The translations under genes and the position numbers were made by a program. DNA of 64,000 nucleotides from W425 sp964503235 (lineage in GTDB: Bacteria > Chloroflexota > Dehalococcoidia > Dehalococcoidales > RBG-16-60-22): positions 1 through 64,000 of the forward strand of contig CAZCZJ010000002.1 in the NCBI GenBank assembly GCA_964503235.1, written 5' to 3'. The notes below the pieces were generated by a model. That model searched no databases. It saw only the letters and a program-made list of their open reading frames with translations, and was not told where the DNA came from. This document shows, one piece after another, positions 17,022 to 26,508 of the stretch (the stretch's first letter is position 1; each line of letters begins with the position of its first letter).

Positions 17022-17421
17022 TCGTTTTCTCCTGGCCTGTGGTTGCCTGTTCCTTCTTCGCTAACAGGGCTTCTACATGACTCACAATATCGGCAGGAGC
17101 GGCCGGTTTGGTGAGATAATCATCCGCACCTACCAGAAGTCCGGTATTTCTATCCATATCTTGAGCTTTAGCCGAGAACATCATTATAGGCAATTTTGCC
17201 GTATCGGGTTCTGACCGCAACCGGTGGCAAATCTCAAAACCATCCAGGCCCGGCAGCATAACGTCAAGGATAATGAGGTCCGGTGCTTCGGTTAGAGCTT
17301 TCCGTATACCGTCCAGTCCGTTTGAGGCGCTGAGTACCTGGTACCCCTCGTGCCTGAGCGAGTATTCAACCAGCCTGGACGTGGCTGGATCATCCTCAAT
17401 TATTAATATCTTTTTTACCAT
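17014..17421 (-). CDS. Receiver-only response regulator linked to pilB
   Basis: A 135-residue CheY/PilH-like receiver: LIIEDDP, phospho-acceptor in LIILDVMLPG, switch Ser in MMFSAKAQ, and YLTKPA. No output domain. It starts inside the end of the hybrid kinase gene (26-base overlap) and ends inside pilB (8-base overlap), so it is made together with both. A role in signalling to the pilus motor is a reasonable inference. Confidence 0.88.
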   Translation of the reverse strand: MVKKILIIEDDPATSRLVEYSLRHEGYQVLSASNGLDGIRKALTEAPDLIILDVMLPGLDGFEICHRLRSEPDTAKLPIMMFSAKAQDMDRNTGLLVGADDYLTKPAAPADIVSHVEALLAKKEQATTGQEKTSG

Positions 17422-19987
17422 TACCGTTTCCTCCTTTGCCGTTTAAAGGCAGGGTAAAACTGAAGGTGCTGCCTTCACCTAATTTGCTCTCTGCCCAGAT
17501 ACGCCCGCCGTGAGCCTCGATAATCTGCTTGCTGATAAACAGTCCCAGTCCTGTGCCGCCTCTGGCTAGCTTATCTTCCGCCCGGTAAAACCTTTCGAAG
17601 AGGTGTGACATGGCCTTTTTATCAATACCGATTCCCCCGTCTTTAACCTGAAACAGTAGCTCCCCATTGCGGGTCTCCAATTTAGCCGTCACACTGCCTC
17701 CAGGATCGCTGAATTTGATAGCGTTGCTCATCAGATTCACGATTACCTGACGGAGACGCTCGGCATCGACTTCTACTTCCGGGAGTATCTCGGGTATGTC
17801 TTCATCGAGTGAAACATCTTTGTCCCGGGCAAGACTGTGGAATATCTTTATAGAGTCGATAAACGTATCACGTAGCGGTAGGAGTCGCTTATTTATCTGG
17901 AACCGGCCCGACTCCAGGCGTGACATGTCCAGCAGGCTGTTAATCAGGATTCCCAGCTGCTGGCTCTCCCGGTCGATTATCTGCAGGAATTCCTCCTGTG
18001 TTTCAGCATCCGGCACTTTCCCTTCGAGGATTAATTTAGCAAAACCGCCGATTGACTGCAGCGGCGTACGGAGTTCGTGAGAAACGTTGGAGAGAAATTC
18101 GGACTTCATCTTGTCTATCTGCCGCAGCTTTTCTTCAGCCTCTTTACGTTCGGTGATGTCTCTGATAATACCTGTAATCAGGTAATTTTCTTCAACTTTT
18201 CTTTTTGACAGGGAAATTTCAACAGGTACTACCGTTCCGTTTTTCCTGAGTAACCCCGTCTCTGTTATCCGGTTTGAGTCCCCATTTCCATTAATTTTAA
18301 ATAGCTTAGTAAGCGTATCCTCGGCTTTTTTCTTGTTCTTCTCGGGAGTAAGCATTACCACCGGTTTCCCCAGTATTTCTTTCTCTTTATAGCCGAGAAT
18401 CTTCTCTGCCCCCTGATTCCAGATAATTATCCTCATGTTCTGGTCCATGGAAATAATTCCGTCTATTGATGTATTAATCAGTTCACGGTATTTTTCCTCA
18501 CTCCGTTTCAGGGCTTCCTCAGCCAGCTTACGCTGGGTGATGGCTGTTGCCAGTATCACCCATCCGTACCGTTTATCGTTTCCTCCGATGGTCTGGATGC
18601 TCACGTCAACCCATACTTCACCGTGCTTGGTCCGGTGCAGTTGCTCTTCATGGAGATAACCGTTACTATCAAGGTTGTTGAACCTTTCTTGGTTTTCACC
18701 GGGGTACTTCTCAACTATCTCAATCACGTTCTGGAGTTTCTTGCCGATTGCCTGCGATGCTTTAACACCGTAAATCTGTTCGCTGATTTCATTCCAATGT
18801 GTAATGGCATAATTCGTGTCCGTGGCAATAACGCTCTCGTGGATGGACTTAAAAGCGGCGTCCGAGAAGCGTAGAGCCTCTTCCGTCTCTTTACGCTCGG
18901 TAATATCAATTGTTATGGATATGATGCATTCTTCATTGCCGATGTTTATTTGTTCGGCTGAAAATAACCACAGGCGTGTTTTGCCGGACTTCATACGGAA
19001 CTCATATTCCTCCTGACAGACTTTCCCGTATTCTTTAAGAAGTTTAATCATGCGGAGCCTATCATCTTTATTTGCCCATATTTTCAATTCATCAGCACGA
19101 CGTCCGATAACCTCTTTTCGCGTATAGCCGGTGGTTTCGGTAAAACTATCGTTAACTTCAACGAATGTGCCGTCTTTCACGGCGGTGATGACAATCATAT
19201 CGGGACTGGAACGAAAGGCTTTAGAGAACTTTTCCTCTGATTCCCTGAGCGCCTTTTCAGTCTGCCGACGTTCCGTAATATCGCGTAATGATGCCAGGTA
19301 GGCGGGTGTGCCTTCCCAGTCTATGCCGACAACTCGCATCTCGGCTATGGTCTTTTCGCCATGCGGGTGTTTGATATCAATCTCTGATGTCTTGCCACCC
19401 TCAACCGGATATTTAAACGGGGTGTTAAGAAGGGCTTTCTTCTGGCATTTGAAAAGCGATTCTGCGGCTGGATTGATAAAAAGAATCTGCTTATCCTTAC
19501 TGACAACGATAATAGCATCGGCGTTTTTATCCAGTATTTTTAAAAGGTTGGCCTGGATTTTGGATATTTCTTCAGTATGCTGCTCCAGTTCCCTCTGCAG
19601 CCGGAACCGTTCGATGGCGTAGAAAAGGGAACGCTCCATCTGCGTGCCATCCATCTGCCCCTTAACCAAGTAATCCTGCGCGCCCAGCTGGACCGCCTTG
19701 ATAGCTACATTCTCATCATCGTACCCGCTCAATACAACCAAAGGTATATCCGGAGCCATCTGGAGCACCTGGGTCACCGTGTCCAGTCCGTGGCTATCGG
19801 GCAGGCCAAGGTCAGACAGAATCAAATCGTGTGAATTTGCTGACAGTTTCTTCAGTCCGTCCTGAAGACATTTTGCCGGTGTAACCGTAAAATGTACGTT
19901 GACGGATTTAGCCAGTTTTCTCTGTAACAATTCCGCGTCGTCCTGGTTATCTTCGATTAATAAGACTTTTATATCTCTTTCTTCCAT
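17396..19987 (-). CDS. Hybrid sensor kinase: receiver, four PAS, HisKA, HATPase
   Basis: 863 residues, no membrane helix. An N-terminal receiver (about 6-125; LLIEDNQDD, phospho-acceptor in LILSDLGLPDS, YLVKG) is followed by a short coiled coil and four PAS units (about 150-620, boundaries marked by ITERR, ITERK, ITQRK, ITERK). HisKA with NVSHELRTPLQS (about 630-695) and HATPase with GTGLGLFISKQIIEAHGG (to about 850) complete it. The input receiver suggests control by another kinase, probably the one upstream. It lies between the Rcp1-like regulator gene and the pilB-linked receiver gene. Confidence 0.9.
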   Translation of the reverse strand: MEERDIKVLLIEDNQDDAELLQRKLAKSVNVHFTVTPAKCLQDGLKKLSANSHDLILSDLGLPDSHGLDTVTQVLQMAPDIPLVVLSGYDDENVAIKAVQLGAQDYLVKGQMDGTQMERSLFYAIERFRLQRELEQHTEEISKIQANLLKILDKNADAIIVVSKDKQILFINPAAESLFKCQKKALLNTPFKYPVEGGKTSEIDIKHPHGEKTIAEMRVVGIDWEGTPAYLASLRDITERRQTEKALRESEEKFSKAFRSSPDMIVITAVKDGTFVEVNDSFTETTGYTRKEVIGRRADELKIWANKDDRLRMIKLLKEYGKVCQEEYEFRMKSGKTRLWLFSAEQINIGNEECIISITIDITERKETEEALRFSDAAFKSIHESVIATDTNYAITHWNEISEQIYGVKASQAIGKKLQNVIEIVEKYPGENQERFNNLDSNGYLHEEQLHRTKHGEVWVDVSIQTIGGNDKRYGWVILATAITQRKLAEEALKRSEEKYRELINTSIDGIISMDQNMRIIIWNQGAEKILGYKEKEILGKPVVMLTPEKNKKKAEDTLTKLFKINGNGDSNRITETGLLRKNGTVVPVEISLSKRKVEENYLITGIIRDITERKEAEEKLRQIDKMKSEFLSNVSHELRTPLQSIGGFAKLILEGKVPDAETQEEFLQIIDRESQQLGILINSLLDMSRLESGRFQINKRLLPLRDTFIDSIKIFHSLARDKDVSLDEDIPEILPEVEVDAERLRQVIVNLMSNAIKFSDPGGSVTAKLETRNGELLFQVKDGGIGIDKKAMSHLFERFYRAEDKLARGGTGLGLFISKQIIEAHGGRIWAESKLGEGSTFSFTLPLNGKGGNGNGKKDINN

Positions 19988-20021
19988 TTTATATTACCCG
20001 GATAAAACTATATCGCCGTTA

Positions 20022-20468
20022 TTAGTTCTGATATGGAGGCTCATTTATCAGCAGCCAGTAAAGCCCTATCTGACGTACCGCGTCGACGAACTCGGTGAAA
20101 TCAACCGGCTTGCGGACATAGCTGTTTGCCCCGGACTTATAGCCGCTGATGAGGTCCTGCTCTTCTTTGGACGAGGTCAGAATGATAACGGGTGTAAGCT
20201 CGGTGCGTTTATCAGCGCGTATCCGCTCCAGTACCTGAAGGCCGTTTAATTTGGGCAGTTTTAAATCGAGCAGGATGATTCTCGGCGTTTCGTTGGCATC
20301 GCGCTTAGTGTACTTTCCGGTAGCAAAAAGATAATCGAGAGCTTCAGCACCGTCACGGGTGACGGTAATGTCATTGGCGATGTTGTTTTTACGCAATGCC
20401 CTCATCAGCAGCTCGACATCGTCGGGATTGTCCTCTACCAGCAGTATCGTTTCTTTACTTCTGTCCAT
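20022..20468 (-). CDS. Rcp1-like receiver protein
   Basis: A receiver of the cyanobacterial-phytochrome-partner (Rcp1) type, recognised by LLVEDNPDDVELLMRAL, IILLDLKLPKLNGLQVL, TSSKEEQD and the longer C-terminal helix. The ATG at 20468 is chosen because GGAGG lies six bases upstream; a GTG three bases earlier is in frame. It sits ten bases downstream of the 1189-residue kinase, whose HisKA domain belongs to the same phytochrome-like class, so they are probable partners. Confidence 0.88.
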   Translation of the reverse strand: MDRSKETILLVEDNPDDVELLMRALRKNNIANDITVTRDGAEALDYLFATGKYTKRDANETPRIILLDLKLPKLNGLQVLERIRADKRTELTPVIILTSSKEEQDLISGYKSGANSYVRKPVDFTEFVDAVRQIGLYWLLINEPPYQN

Positions 20469-20480
20469 CACAAACCTCCG

Positions 20481-23400
20481 TCAATTTAGTGTGAAGTAGA
20501 ATGTGGCGCCTTTATTTACGGCTCCCTCGGCCCAGATATTTCCGCCATGCCGATTTATTATTCTCAGTACGGTAGCCAGGCCGATACCGGTACCGGGGAA
20601 CTCGGATGTTTCGTGAAGACGCTGAAAAGCGCCGAAAAGCTTGTCGGCATACGTCATATCGAAACCGGCCCCGTTATCGTTAATGAAATAGGTCGTTTTA
20701 TTGCCGTTCTTGGTTGTGCCGAATTCTATTCTCGTTTTCTTGCTTTTACTGGTAAACTTCCAGGCATTGCCCAGCAGGTTCTCAAATAATGCCCTCAGAA
20801 GCTCGGGGTCTCCCTGGGTAACCAGTCCTTTTCTAATCACAAATTCTGCCTGTCGTTTTGGGTCGTTTTCATGTAATCGTGAGGTGATTTCTTCTACCAG
20901 CGTGCTCAGGTCAACTTCTTCTTGATGCATTTCGCTCCGCATCAGGCGTGATAACTTTAGTAATCCGTCGATGAGTTCACCCATTTTCTGGCTGGCACTC
21001 CGCAGGCGGTTGAGATAGTCCTTTCCGGTATCATCAAGGCTCCCCGCATAGTCTTCGAGTAATGCCTGGCTGAAGCCGTCAATGCTCCGCAGCGGCGACC
21101 GGAGGTCATGAGAAACGGAATAGCTGAAAGTTTCCAGTTCTTTATTGGTTGCCTCCAGTTGAGCGCTGGACTGCTCCAGATTTGCTATAGCGTGCTTTAA
21201 CTGTTCTTCGGCATCCTTACGCTCGGTAATTTCACGGGCGATGAGGTGCATAGCGATTATTTCGCCTTGGTCGTTGGAGATAGCCGCATGAGTTTGCTCT
21301 ATCCAGATTACCTGGCCATCTTTACGTACCAGTCTTACCGTAATAGGCTTCTGGTCTTTCTTATTATCCGATGACACATGTTTTACGAAGAACTCTCTAT
21401 CCTCTGGATGAATCATTTCAAGTCCCAGATTTGGGTCGCTGTAAAACTCCTCTTGCTTGTAGCCAGTAATGCGGAGACATGACGGACTCATGTAATCTGT
21501 CTTTATATCAGGGGTCATCTGAATACGTGATATAAGATCAGTAGCATTATCCGCAATCAGGCGGAAGCGTTCTTCACTCATTCTTAACGCTTCCGCCGCC
21601 TGCTTGCGCCCGGTAATATCAGTACTGGAAACAAGAACACAAACCTTCCCATTAAGGTTTAAATACTCATTAGAAACCAGCATGGTGCGTATTTCGCCCG
21701 ACTTTATTCGGAAAGCATATTCTTCATTATTCATTTTCTCACGGTTTTCTATTTTGTGAATCATTTCATCTTTTTGCTTGGTATCAGCCCACATGTTATA
21801 TTCCTCGGCGGTGTGGCAGATTAATTCTTTCCTGCTGTACCCGGTAATCCGCGTATAGCTATTATTTACTTCAATAAATGAGCCGTCATTTACCAGGGAA
21901 ATGGAGATAGCCGCCGGGCTCGAATGAAAAGCTTTAGAGAATTTATCCTCGGAGTCTTTGATGGACTCTTCTGCCCGTTTCAGATCGGTGATATCGATAG
22001 TCATCGATATCATGCACGGCTCGTTGCCAATGTTCAGCAACTCGGCTGAGAACAACCAGGTACGTATTTCACCGGACTTTATCCTGAAGTTAAATTCATG
22101 ATTGTGCACTTTACCATCTTTCTTAAGTATCCGCAGCATTTTGTCGCGGTCTTTGGTCTGTGCCCAGATATTGATATCCTTGACGGTATTGCCGACTACC
22201 TCTTCGCGGGTATAACCGGTAATATCGGTGAAGCTGTCATTTACTTCAATAAATCTACCGTCTTTTATTGTGGTGATTACGATTGTATTAGGACTGGAGC
22301 GGAAGGCCTTGGAGAATTTATCCTCAGACTCCTGCAGGGCTTCCTCAGCCTGCTTACGCTCAATGGCGATGGTAGAAATCCGGGCAGACCATTCCAGGAT
22401 TCTAATATCATCTGGATCAGGATTGCCTACTTTATTGCTATAGTTGGCTATGGTACCCAACAATTCGCCATTTGATGACAGGATGGGTTGAGACCAGCAA
22501 GCAAGCATGTTATTTTTTGTCGTTACATTTACCACTTCCTCAGCTGACTCGAAAAGAGGGTCGTTGGCAATATCCGGGATAACTACACGTTCTTTACGGT
22601 AGGCTGCGGTCCCACAGGAACCCATGACCGGCCCGATAGGTATGCCACCTTCCATAAGCTGGAGGTACTCTTCGGGCAGGCTCGGACCGGAGGCTTGATT
22701 AAGCCATTGTTTTACCGGGTCATATACTAATATCGAGCCTAGGATAGAGGGGTCGTGGTCTTCACCAAGGTGGACGATGGCATCCAGGAGTTCACCTAGC
22801 TCGGTACCCTGTCCCAGAAGAGTAAGTATATAATTTTCGTCTTGTTGTAGATGTTCTCTCTTCTGGCGTTCGGTAACATCATGAAAAATTCCGCGGGTAC
22901 CTACTACCTCGCCATTTTCATACTGGGCACTTACATCACCTTCGACCTGAATCGAGTTCCCATCTTTAGATATAAATGTGGTCTCGATTCTGGGTATTTC
23001 CTCACCTGATAGTAATTGCTGGACTGTCTCTTCACAGTGCGCAAGATAATCCGGATGGATTATGTCCATAAAAGTAAGGTTTTCAATTTCACTTTCGTCG
23101 TATCCCAGAGACTCCTGCCAGGCTTTGTTTGCGTATATTAATTTGCCCTGGCGGTCGGCGCTTTGAATTAATTCACTGGCGTTATTGAACAGGTCACGGT
23201 AACGCTCTTCACTTTTTCGTAAAGCCTCCTCCACTTTTTTACGCTCGGTAATTTCAGCATTGAGTACATCTATGGAGGTCATACTCTTATCTAGATTCGT
23301 TGTCATCTGGTCGAAAGCCCGTGACAGCTGGCCGATCTCGTCCTTGGCTTTGGTGCCGACTTTATAATCCAGCCTGCCCTGGGAAATCATATCCGTGCCC

Positions 23401-24050
23401 TTATGTAGAGCATGCAACGGACGTACTATCGACCGGGTAGTCAGGTAGGCAGCGGCTATTCCGATAATTGTTATAAATCCGGCACTAACAAAAAGCCAGA
23501 GTATACCGCTGAAGTGGGCTTGTTTATAATCCTCACCAATCGCTGATAGCTGGACAATACTATCGGCTTTTTTCTCACTGATGAATTGCTCCAGGTCAAG
23601 AAGTGCCGGGAGGCTGAAATTTCGGTCAAATGCCAGTAACTCACTGTAGCTGGTGCCTATTTCTTTTAGGTTTATAATATTCGAAAGATTGAAAGTTAAG
23701 GAGTCTATTTTTACCAGCAGTTTCTGGTTATCTGAGTATTCAATCGGACTTATTTGTTCGGCCTGAGGCAGGTATGTCTGGCCCAGTTGTACCAGTTTAT
23801 ATATTTGAATTCTGGAACTTTCGTCGGCTTCCGGAAGGTCACGCAGGACATAGTCCATAGTCAGCTGGTAGGCGTCATCGGCCGTATTCTCTATTTCGTT
23901 TATTTCGAGAGTATTCGGAATTATATCGCTTTCTACAGCCAGGAAGTGTTCCTTTAAGCCTCCCATGTTATTGGCGGCATAAAAGACAATCAGCCACAGC
24001 AGGACTACCACTGCCGAAAACCCGATTATCAGTTTTGTCCTTACTTTCAT
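20481..24050 (-). CDS. Membrane sensor kinase: HAMP, PAS, GAF, three PAS, HisKA, HATPase
   Basis: 1189 residues. Two membrane helices (about 7-28 and 183-205) flank a helical extracytoplasmic sensor of about 150 residues, like four-helix-bundle chemoreceptor modules. HAMP (about 206-262, P-x-HALHKGTDMISQGRLDYK), PAS (about 280-395), GAF (about 405-560, with MGSCGTAAYRKERVVIPDIA), three more PAS units (about 575-945), HisKA with YSVSHDLRSPLRSIDGF (near 990) and HATPase ending NKGATFYFTLN follow. AAGGTGAT precedes the start. It heads the signalling-pilus gene run, so it may sense an external cue for pilus assembly. Confidence 0.9.
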   Translation of the reverse strand: MKVRTKLIIGFSAVVVLLWLIVFYAANNMGGLKEHFLAVESDIIPNTLEINEIENTADDAYQLTMDYVLRDLPEADESSRIQIYKLVQLGQTYLPQAEQISPIEYSDNQKLLVKIDSLTFNLSNIINLKEIGTSYSELLAFDRNFSLPALLDLEQFISEKKADSIVQLSAIGEDYKQAHFSGILWLFVSAGFITIIGIAAAYLTTRSIVRPLHALHKGTDMISQGRLDYKVGTKAKDEIGQLSRAFDQMTTNLDKSMTSIDVLNAEITERKKVEEALRKSEERYRDLFNNASELIQSADRQGKLIYANKAWQESLGYDESEIENLTFMDIIHPDYLAHCEETVQQLLSGEEIPRIETTFISKDGNSIQVEGDVSAQYENGEVVGTRGIFHDVTERQKREHLQQDENYILTLLGQGTELGELLDAIVHLGEDHDPSILGSILVYDPVKQWLNQASGPSLPEEYLQLMEGGIPIGPVMGSCGTAAYRKERVVIPDIANDPLFESAEEVVNVTTKNNMLACWSQPILSSNGELLGTIANYSNKVGNPDPDDIRILEWSARISTIAIERKQAEEALQESEDKFSKAFRSSPNTIVITTIKDGRFIEVNDSFTDITGYTREEVVGNTVKDINIWAQTKDRDKMLRILKKDGKVHNHEFNFRIKSGEIRTWLFSAELLNIGNEPCMISMTIDITDLKRAEESIKDSEDKFSKAFHSSPAAISISLVNDGSFIEVNNSYTRITGYSRKELICHTAEEYNMWADTKQKDEMIHKIENREKMNNEEYAFRIKSGEIRTMLVSNEYLNLNGKVCVLVSSTDITGRKQAAEALRMSEERFRLIADNATDLISRIQMTPDIKTDYMSPSCLRITGYKQEEFYSDPNLGLEMIHPEDREFFVKHVSSDNKKDQKPITVRLVRKDGQVIWIEQTHAAISNDQGEIIAMHLIAREITERKDAEEQLKHAIANLEQSSAQLEATNKELETFSYSVSHDLRSPLRSIDGFSQALLEDYAGSLDDTGKDYLNRLRSASQKMGELIDGLLKLSRLMRSEMHQEEVDLSTLVEEITSRLHENDPKRQAEFVIRKGLVTQGDPELLRALFENLLGNAWKFTSKSKKTRIEFGTTKNGNKTTYFINDNGAGFDMTYADKLFGAFQRLHETSEFPGTGIGLATVLRIINRHGGNIWAEGAVNKGATFYFTLN

Positions 24051-24233
24051 CTATCACCTTCACAGTGAATTTGACTATTACTTTTAATATCTCAATATCA
24101 CTGGGTATTCCTCGTTATCTCAACGTACCGTACCCGGTTCTCTCAAGGAGGGCAGCACCATACATTAAAGGATTTTTCTAACTTCCTTTGAACATATTAT
24201 TTGGTTAACTGACAAAGTTACCCGATTATATAT

Positions 24234-24599
24234 TTACTCATAGCCATTAGTTACCTGAGTCACCAGCCCGGTGCTGCTGCACGAATATGTACCCTTGGTT
24301 GTTTGTGTACGCAGATAAGTAGGATACAGAACACTACCGGTGGGAAAAGCTGACATGTCGCTGGTGGCTGAGGTAGCCGTCACCGAGGTCTTCGCGGTCT
24401 TTGCCATCATCGTATCCATGGCTGTCTGAACGGTTACCAGCTCAGCTAGAGACGCTTCTGTTTGCCCCTCATCGGAAAGACCGGTGACATTGGGTATAAC
24501 TACGGCTGCCAGGACTCCCAGAATCGCCACGACGATAAGTAGTTCTACCAGGGTAAAACCTTTGCTATCATAACTAAACCTTTTTAAAAACTTTCGCAT
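24234..24599 (-). CDS. pilA: Major type IV pilin
   Basis: A short pilin of 121 residues. The start at 24599 is set by AAAGGAGGTGG five bases upstream; it gives MRKFLKRFSYDSKGFTLVELL. Cleavage after Gly leaves FTLVELLIVVAILGVLAAVVIPNV, the classic pilin helix with Glu5. The remainder is small (about 100 residues mature), Ser/Thr-rich, with a single Cys. It lies upstream of the signalling-pilus gene run on the same strand but about 180 bases away, so it is probably transcribed separately and more strongly. Confidence 0.92.
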   Translation of the reverse strand: MRKFLKRFSYDSKGFTLVELLIVVAILGVLAAVVIPNVTGLSDEGQTEASLAELVTVQTAMDTMMAKTAKTSVTATSATSDMSAFPTGSVLYPTYLRTQTTKGTYSCSSTGLVTQVTNGYE

Positions 24600-24748
24600 T
24601 TTTCCACCTCCTTTATTTACCTGTTCTCTAGGGCTTTTCAAGATTTACCTCCTGAAGTAAATATTCTGATGTTACCGTGAGCATAATAATATCCTTCACA
24701 TATACTTCCCTCCCGCTAACCTATCCGGTAATAATGTGCTAGCAGCCA

Positions 24749-24970
24749 TTAGTTCTCCGTACGGACGTTTTGGACCGGCATGTGGTATTTCGTCAGAAAT
24801 TCGGAAAAATCGTCTTTAACTACCCGGTAATGACCACCGGGGAGCCTGAAAGCCGGTAGTTGTCGCGTGGTAATCCACCGTAATACGGTGGTATTGCTAA
24901 CGCCACAGCACTTGGCTATGAATCCTACGGATATATACTCCGGAATCCACTGCTTTGATGTGTTCTGCAA
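24749..24970 (-). CDS. Small excisionase/BldC-type HTH protein
   Basis: A 73-residue protein made of one MerR-like winged helix: ISVGFIAKCCGVSNTTVLRW, then the wing PAFRLPGGHYRVVKDDFSEFL. The start is a TTG at 24970 with AAGGAGAG eight bases upstream. It lacks the dimerisation helix of full MerR proteins, as in BldC and excisionases. A close paralogue lies 276 bases upstream on the same strand. There is no integrase nearby, so a transcription-factor role, perhaps for the pilin gene next to it, is more likely than excision. Confidence 0.8.
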   Translation of the reverse strand: MQNTSKQWIPEYISVGFIAKCCGVSNTTVLRWITTRQLPAFRLPGGHYRVVKDDFSEFLTKYHMPVQNVRTEN

Positions 24971-25246
24971 CTAGACTCTCCTTCGTTTTCATCCGCACAA
25001 ATCGTTCTTTCACTGTTCAATCGGAAATGCGAGTAAAAACGCTGTTAGCAGTGCTTGATACGTTTGTAGTTTATAGAAAATGAATCACAAATATATCACA
25101 GATTACTCAGAGACATTAACAGAATAATCACAAGAGAAGGTAATTGAAACTGAATTATAGATAAATGATTGCGTATGATGCCTGGCTCTGATAGAGGGTA
25201 CCGTTGACGCGTGGACAAGTCAGGAAGCAGAATATTACACCTGTTT

Positions 25247-25459
25247 TTAAGAGCCTCGTTGAATCGGTATGTTATGCCTGTCGGCAAAAGCATAAAAGTC
25301 ATCTCTGTGTATGCGGTTCTGACCTCCCGGTAGTCTGAAAGCTACCAGATTGCCCTTTTCAATCCATCGTAATACGGTTACCTTGCTTACCCCGCAGTGT
25401 CTGGCAACAGCACCGGTAGTAAGGAATTCGGGATAAGGCGTTTTAAGTCGCGTTTTCAA
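25247..25459 (-). CDS. Small excisionase/BldC-type HTH protein, paralogue
   Basis: About 70 residues from a TTG at 25459, preferred because GGAGG lies six bases before it; an upstream in-frame TTG at 25498 would add a poorly conserved leader. The domain FLTTGAVARHCGVSKVTVLRW and wing VAFRLPGGQNRIHRDDF match its neighbour at 24749-24970 closely. The two probably arose by local duplication and bind related sites. Confidence 0.8.
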   Translation of the reverse strand: MKTRLKTPYPEFLTTGAVARHCGVSKVTVLRWIEKGNLVAFRLPGGQNRIHRDDFYAFADRHNIPIQRGS

Positions 25460-25734
25460 TATATACCTCCGTAGATACAGCGGTAATTTATCCGTCAACT
25501 CCTGGTAAACACATAAACTGCCATTAAATGCGGAAAGGATTCCTTACGTTATTCACGGGGTAAACCCGGTTAACGAATGTTCTGATGCTAATCTAGACTG
25601 CTGAACTCACACGCGCGTCACAAAGGCGCTATCCACATTTACAAAAAAATCACACTTGCCGTCGGGATGAACCAGAGAAACCGTGCGGATGCTTGTTCTG
25701 GGGGTGTTTAGTGTATATATGCTATCGTTCGGGA

Positions 25735-26373
25735 CTAGCGGTTGCGGATAAAGGGATTGCTCCTGCGTTCGGCCCCGATGGTCGACTCGCGGCCATGGCC
25801 CGGATATATTCTAAAATCGTCAGGCAGTACCATCAGCCTGGTTTGGATGCTATCAATAAGCTGTCGATGACTGCTCCCCGGCATCAGCGTCGTGCCGATA
25901 CCTCGATAGAAGAGGGTGTCCCCGGTAAAAACCCTGTTCCCGGTAAGCAGGCAAATACTTCCGGGCGTATGACCCGGTGTGTGTACCACCGTAAAACGGG
26001 TGCTTCCCATCTCTATAATGTCTCCCTCATGCAGCAGCCTGTCCGGGGTTCCCGGTGTTTTATAGGAAATCCCGAACATGGAGCTAAAAGACCCCCGGCC
26101 TTCGAGGAAATCGGCATCTTCGATGTGGATGGCAACATCGGCTCCGGTCCTGGCCTGAATATCGAACAGCGCGGCAATATGGTCGGAGTGACCGTGGGTG
26201 AGTACTATTGTTTGAATAACGAATTTCGAATCGGTAATGGCTTTTAAGATAACCTCGGGATTTCCTCCGGGGTCGATGACCATGCCCTCTCGCGTGTCGG
26301 TATTTCCCACAATGTAGCAGTTAGCGGAGAGCGAGCCTACCACCAGTCTCTTGATAATGAGATTTTCATCCAT
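25735..26373 (-). CDS. Metallo-beta-lactamase-fold hydrolase (glyoxalase II-like)
   Basis: A 212-residue MBL-fold enzyme starting at the ATG at 26373 (a GTG six bases earlier is also in frame). It has the zinc motif THGHSDH (about 60-66), the later HTPGHTPGS, FTGDTLF and YPGHG, giving the full set of His and Asp ligands for two metals. Size and the N-terminal GSLSANCYIVG match the YcbL/glyoxalase II-like group that hydrolyses thioesters such as S-lactoylglutathione or related compounds. The natural substrate is not clear in an anaerobe. Confidence 0.87.
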   Translation of the reverse strand: MDENLIIKRLVVGSLSANCYIVGNTDTREGMVIDPGGNPEVILKAITDSKFVIQTIVLTHGHSDHIAALFDIQARTGADVAIHIEDADFLEGRGSFSSMFGISYKTPGTPDRLLHEGDIIEMGSTRFTVVHTPGHTPGSICLLTGNRVFTGDTLFYRGIGTTLMPGSSHRQLIDSIQTRLMVLPDDFRIYPGHGRESTIGAERRSNPFIRNR

Positions 26374-26508
26374 GTTCACGTTTTGATTAGAGAGATAACG
26401 GTTTTATTGCGGTTTGAGGGTGACTCATGCCGGGTATTTTCAAAATAGCAGAGTCAGGATAATTAAGCAAGTCCCTTCCAGAGATATAGAGGAGCGTAAA
26501 TTCTGAAT

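Noticed and set aside
24749..25459. Excisionase genes of an integrated mobile element
   Set aside because: No integrase, attachment repeats or phage genes are visible in the area.
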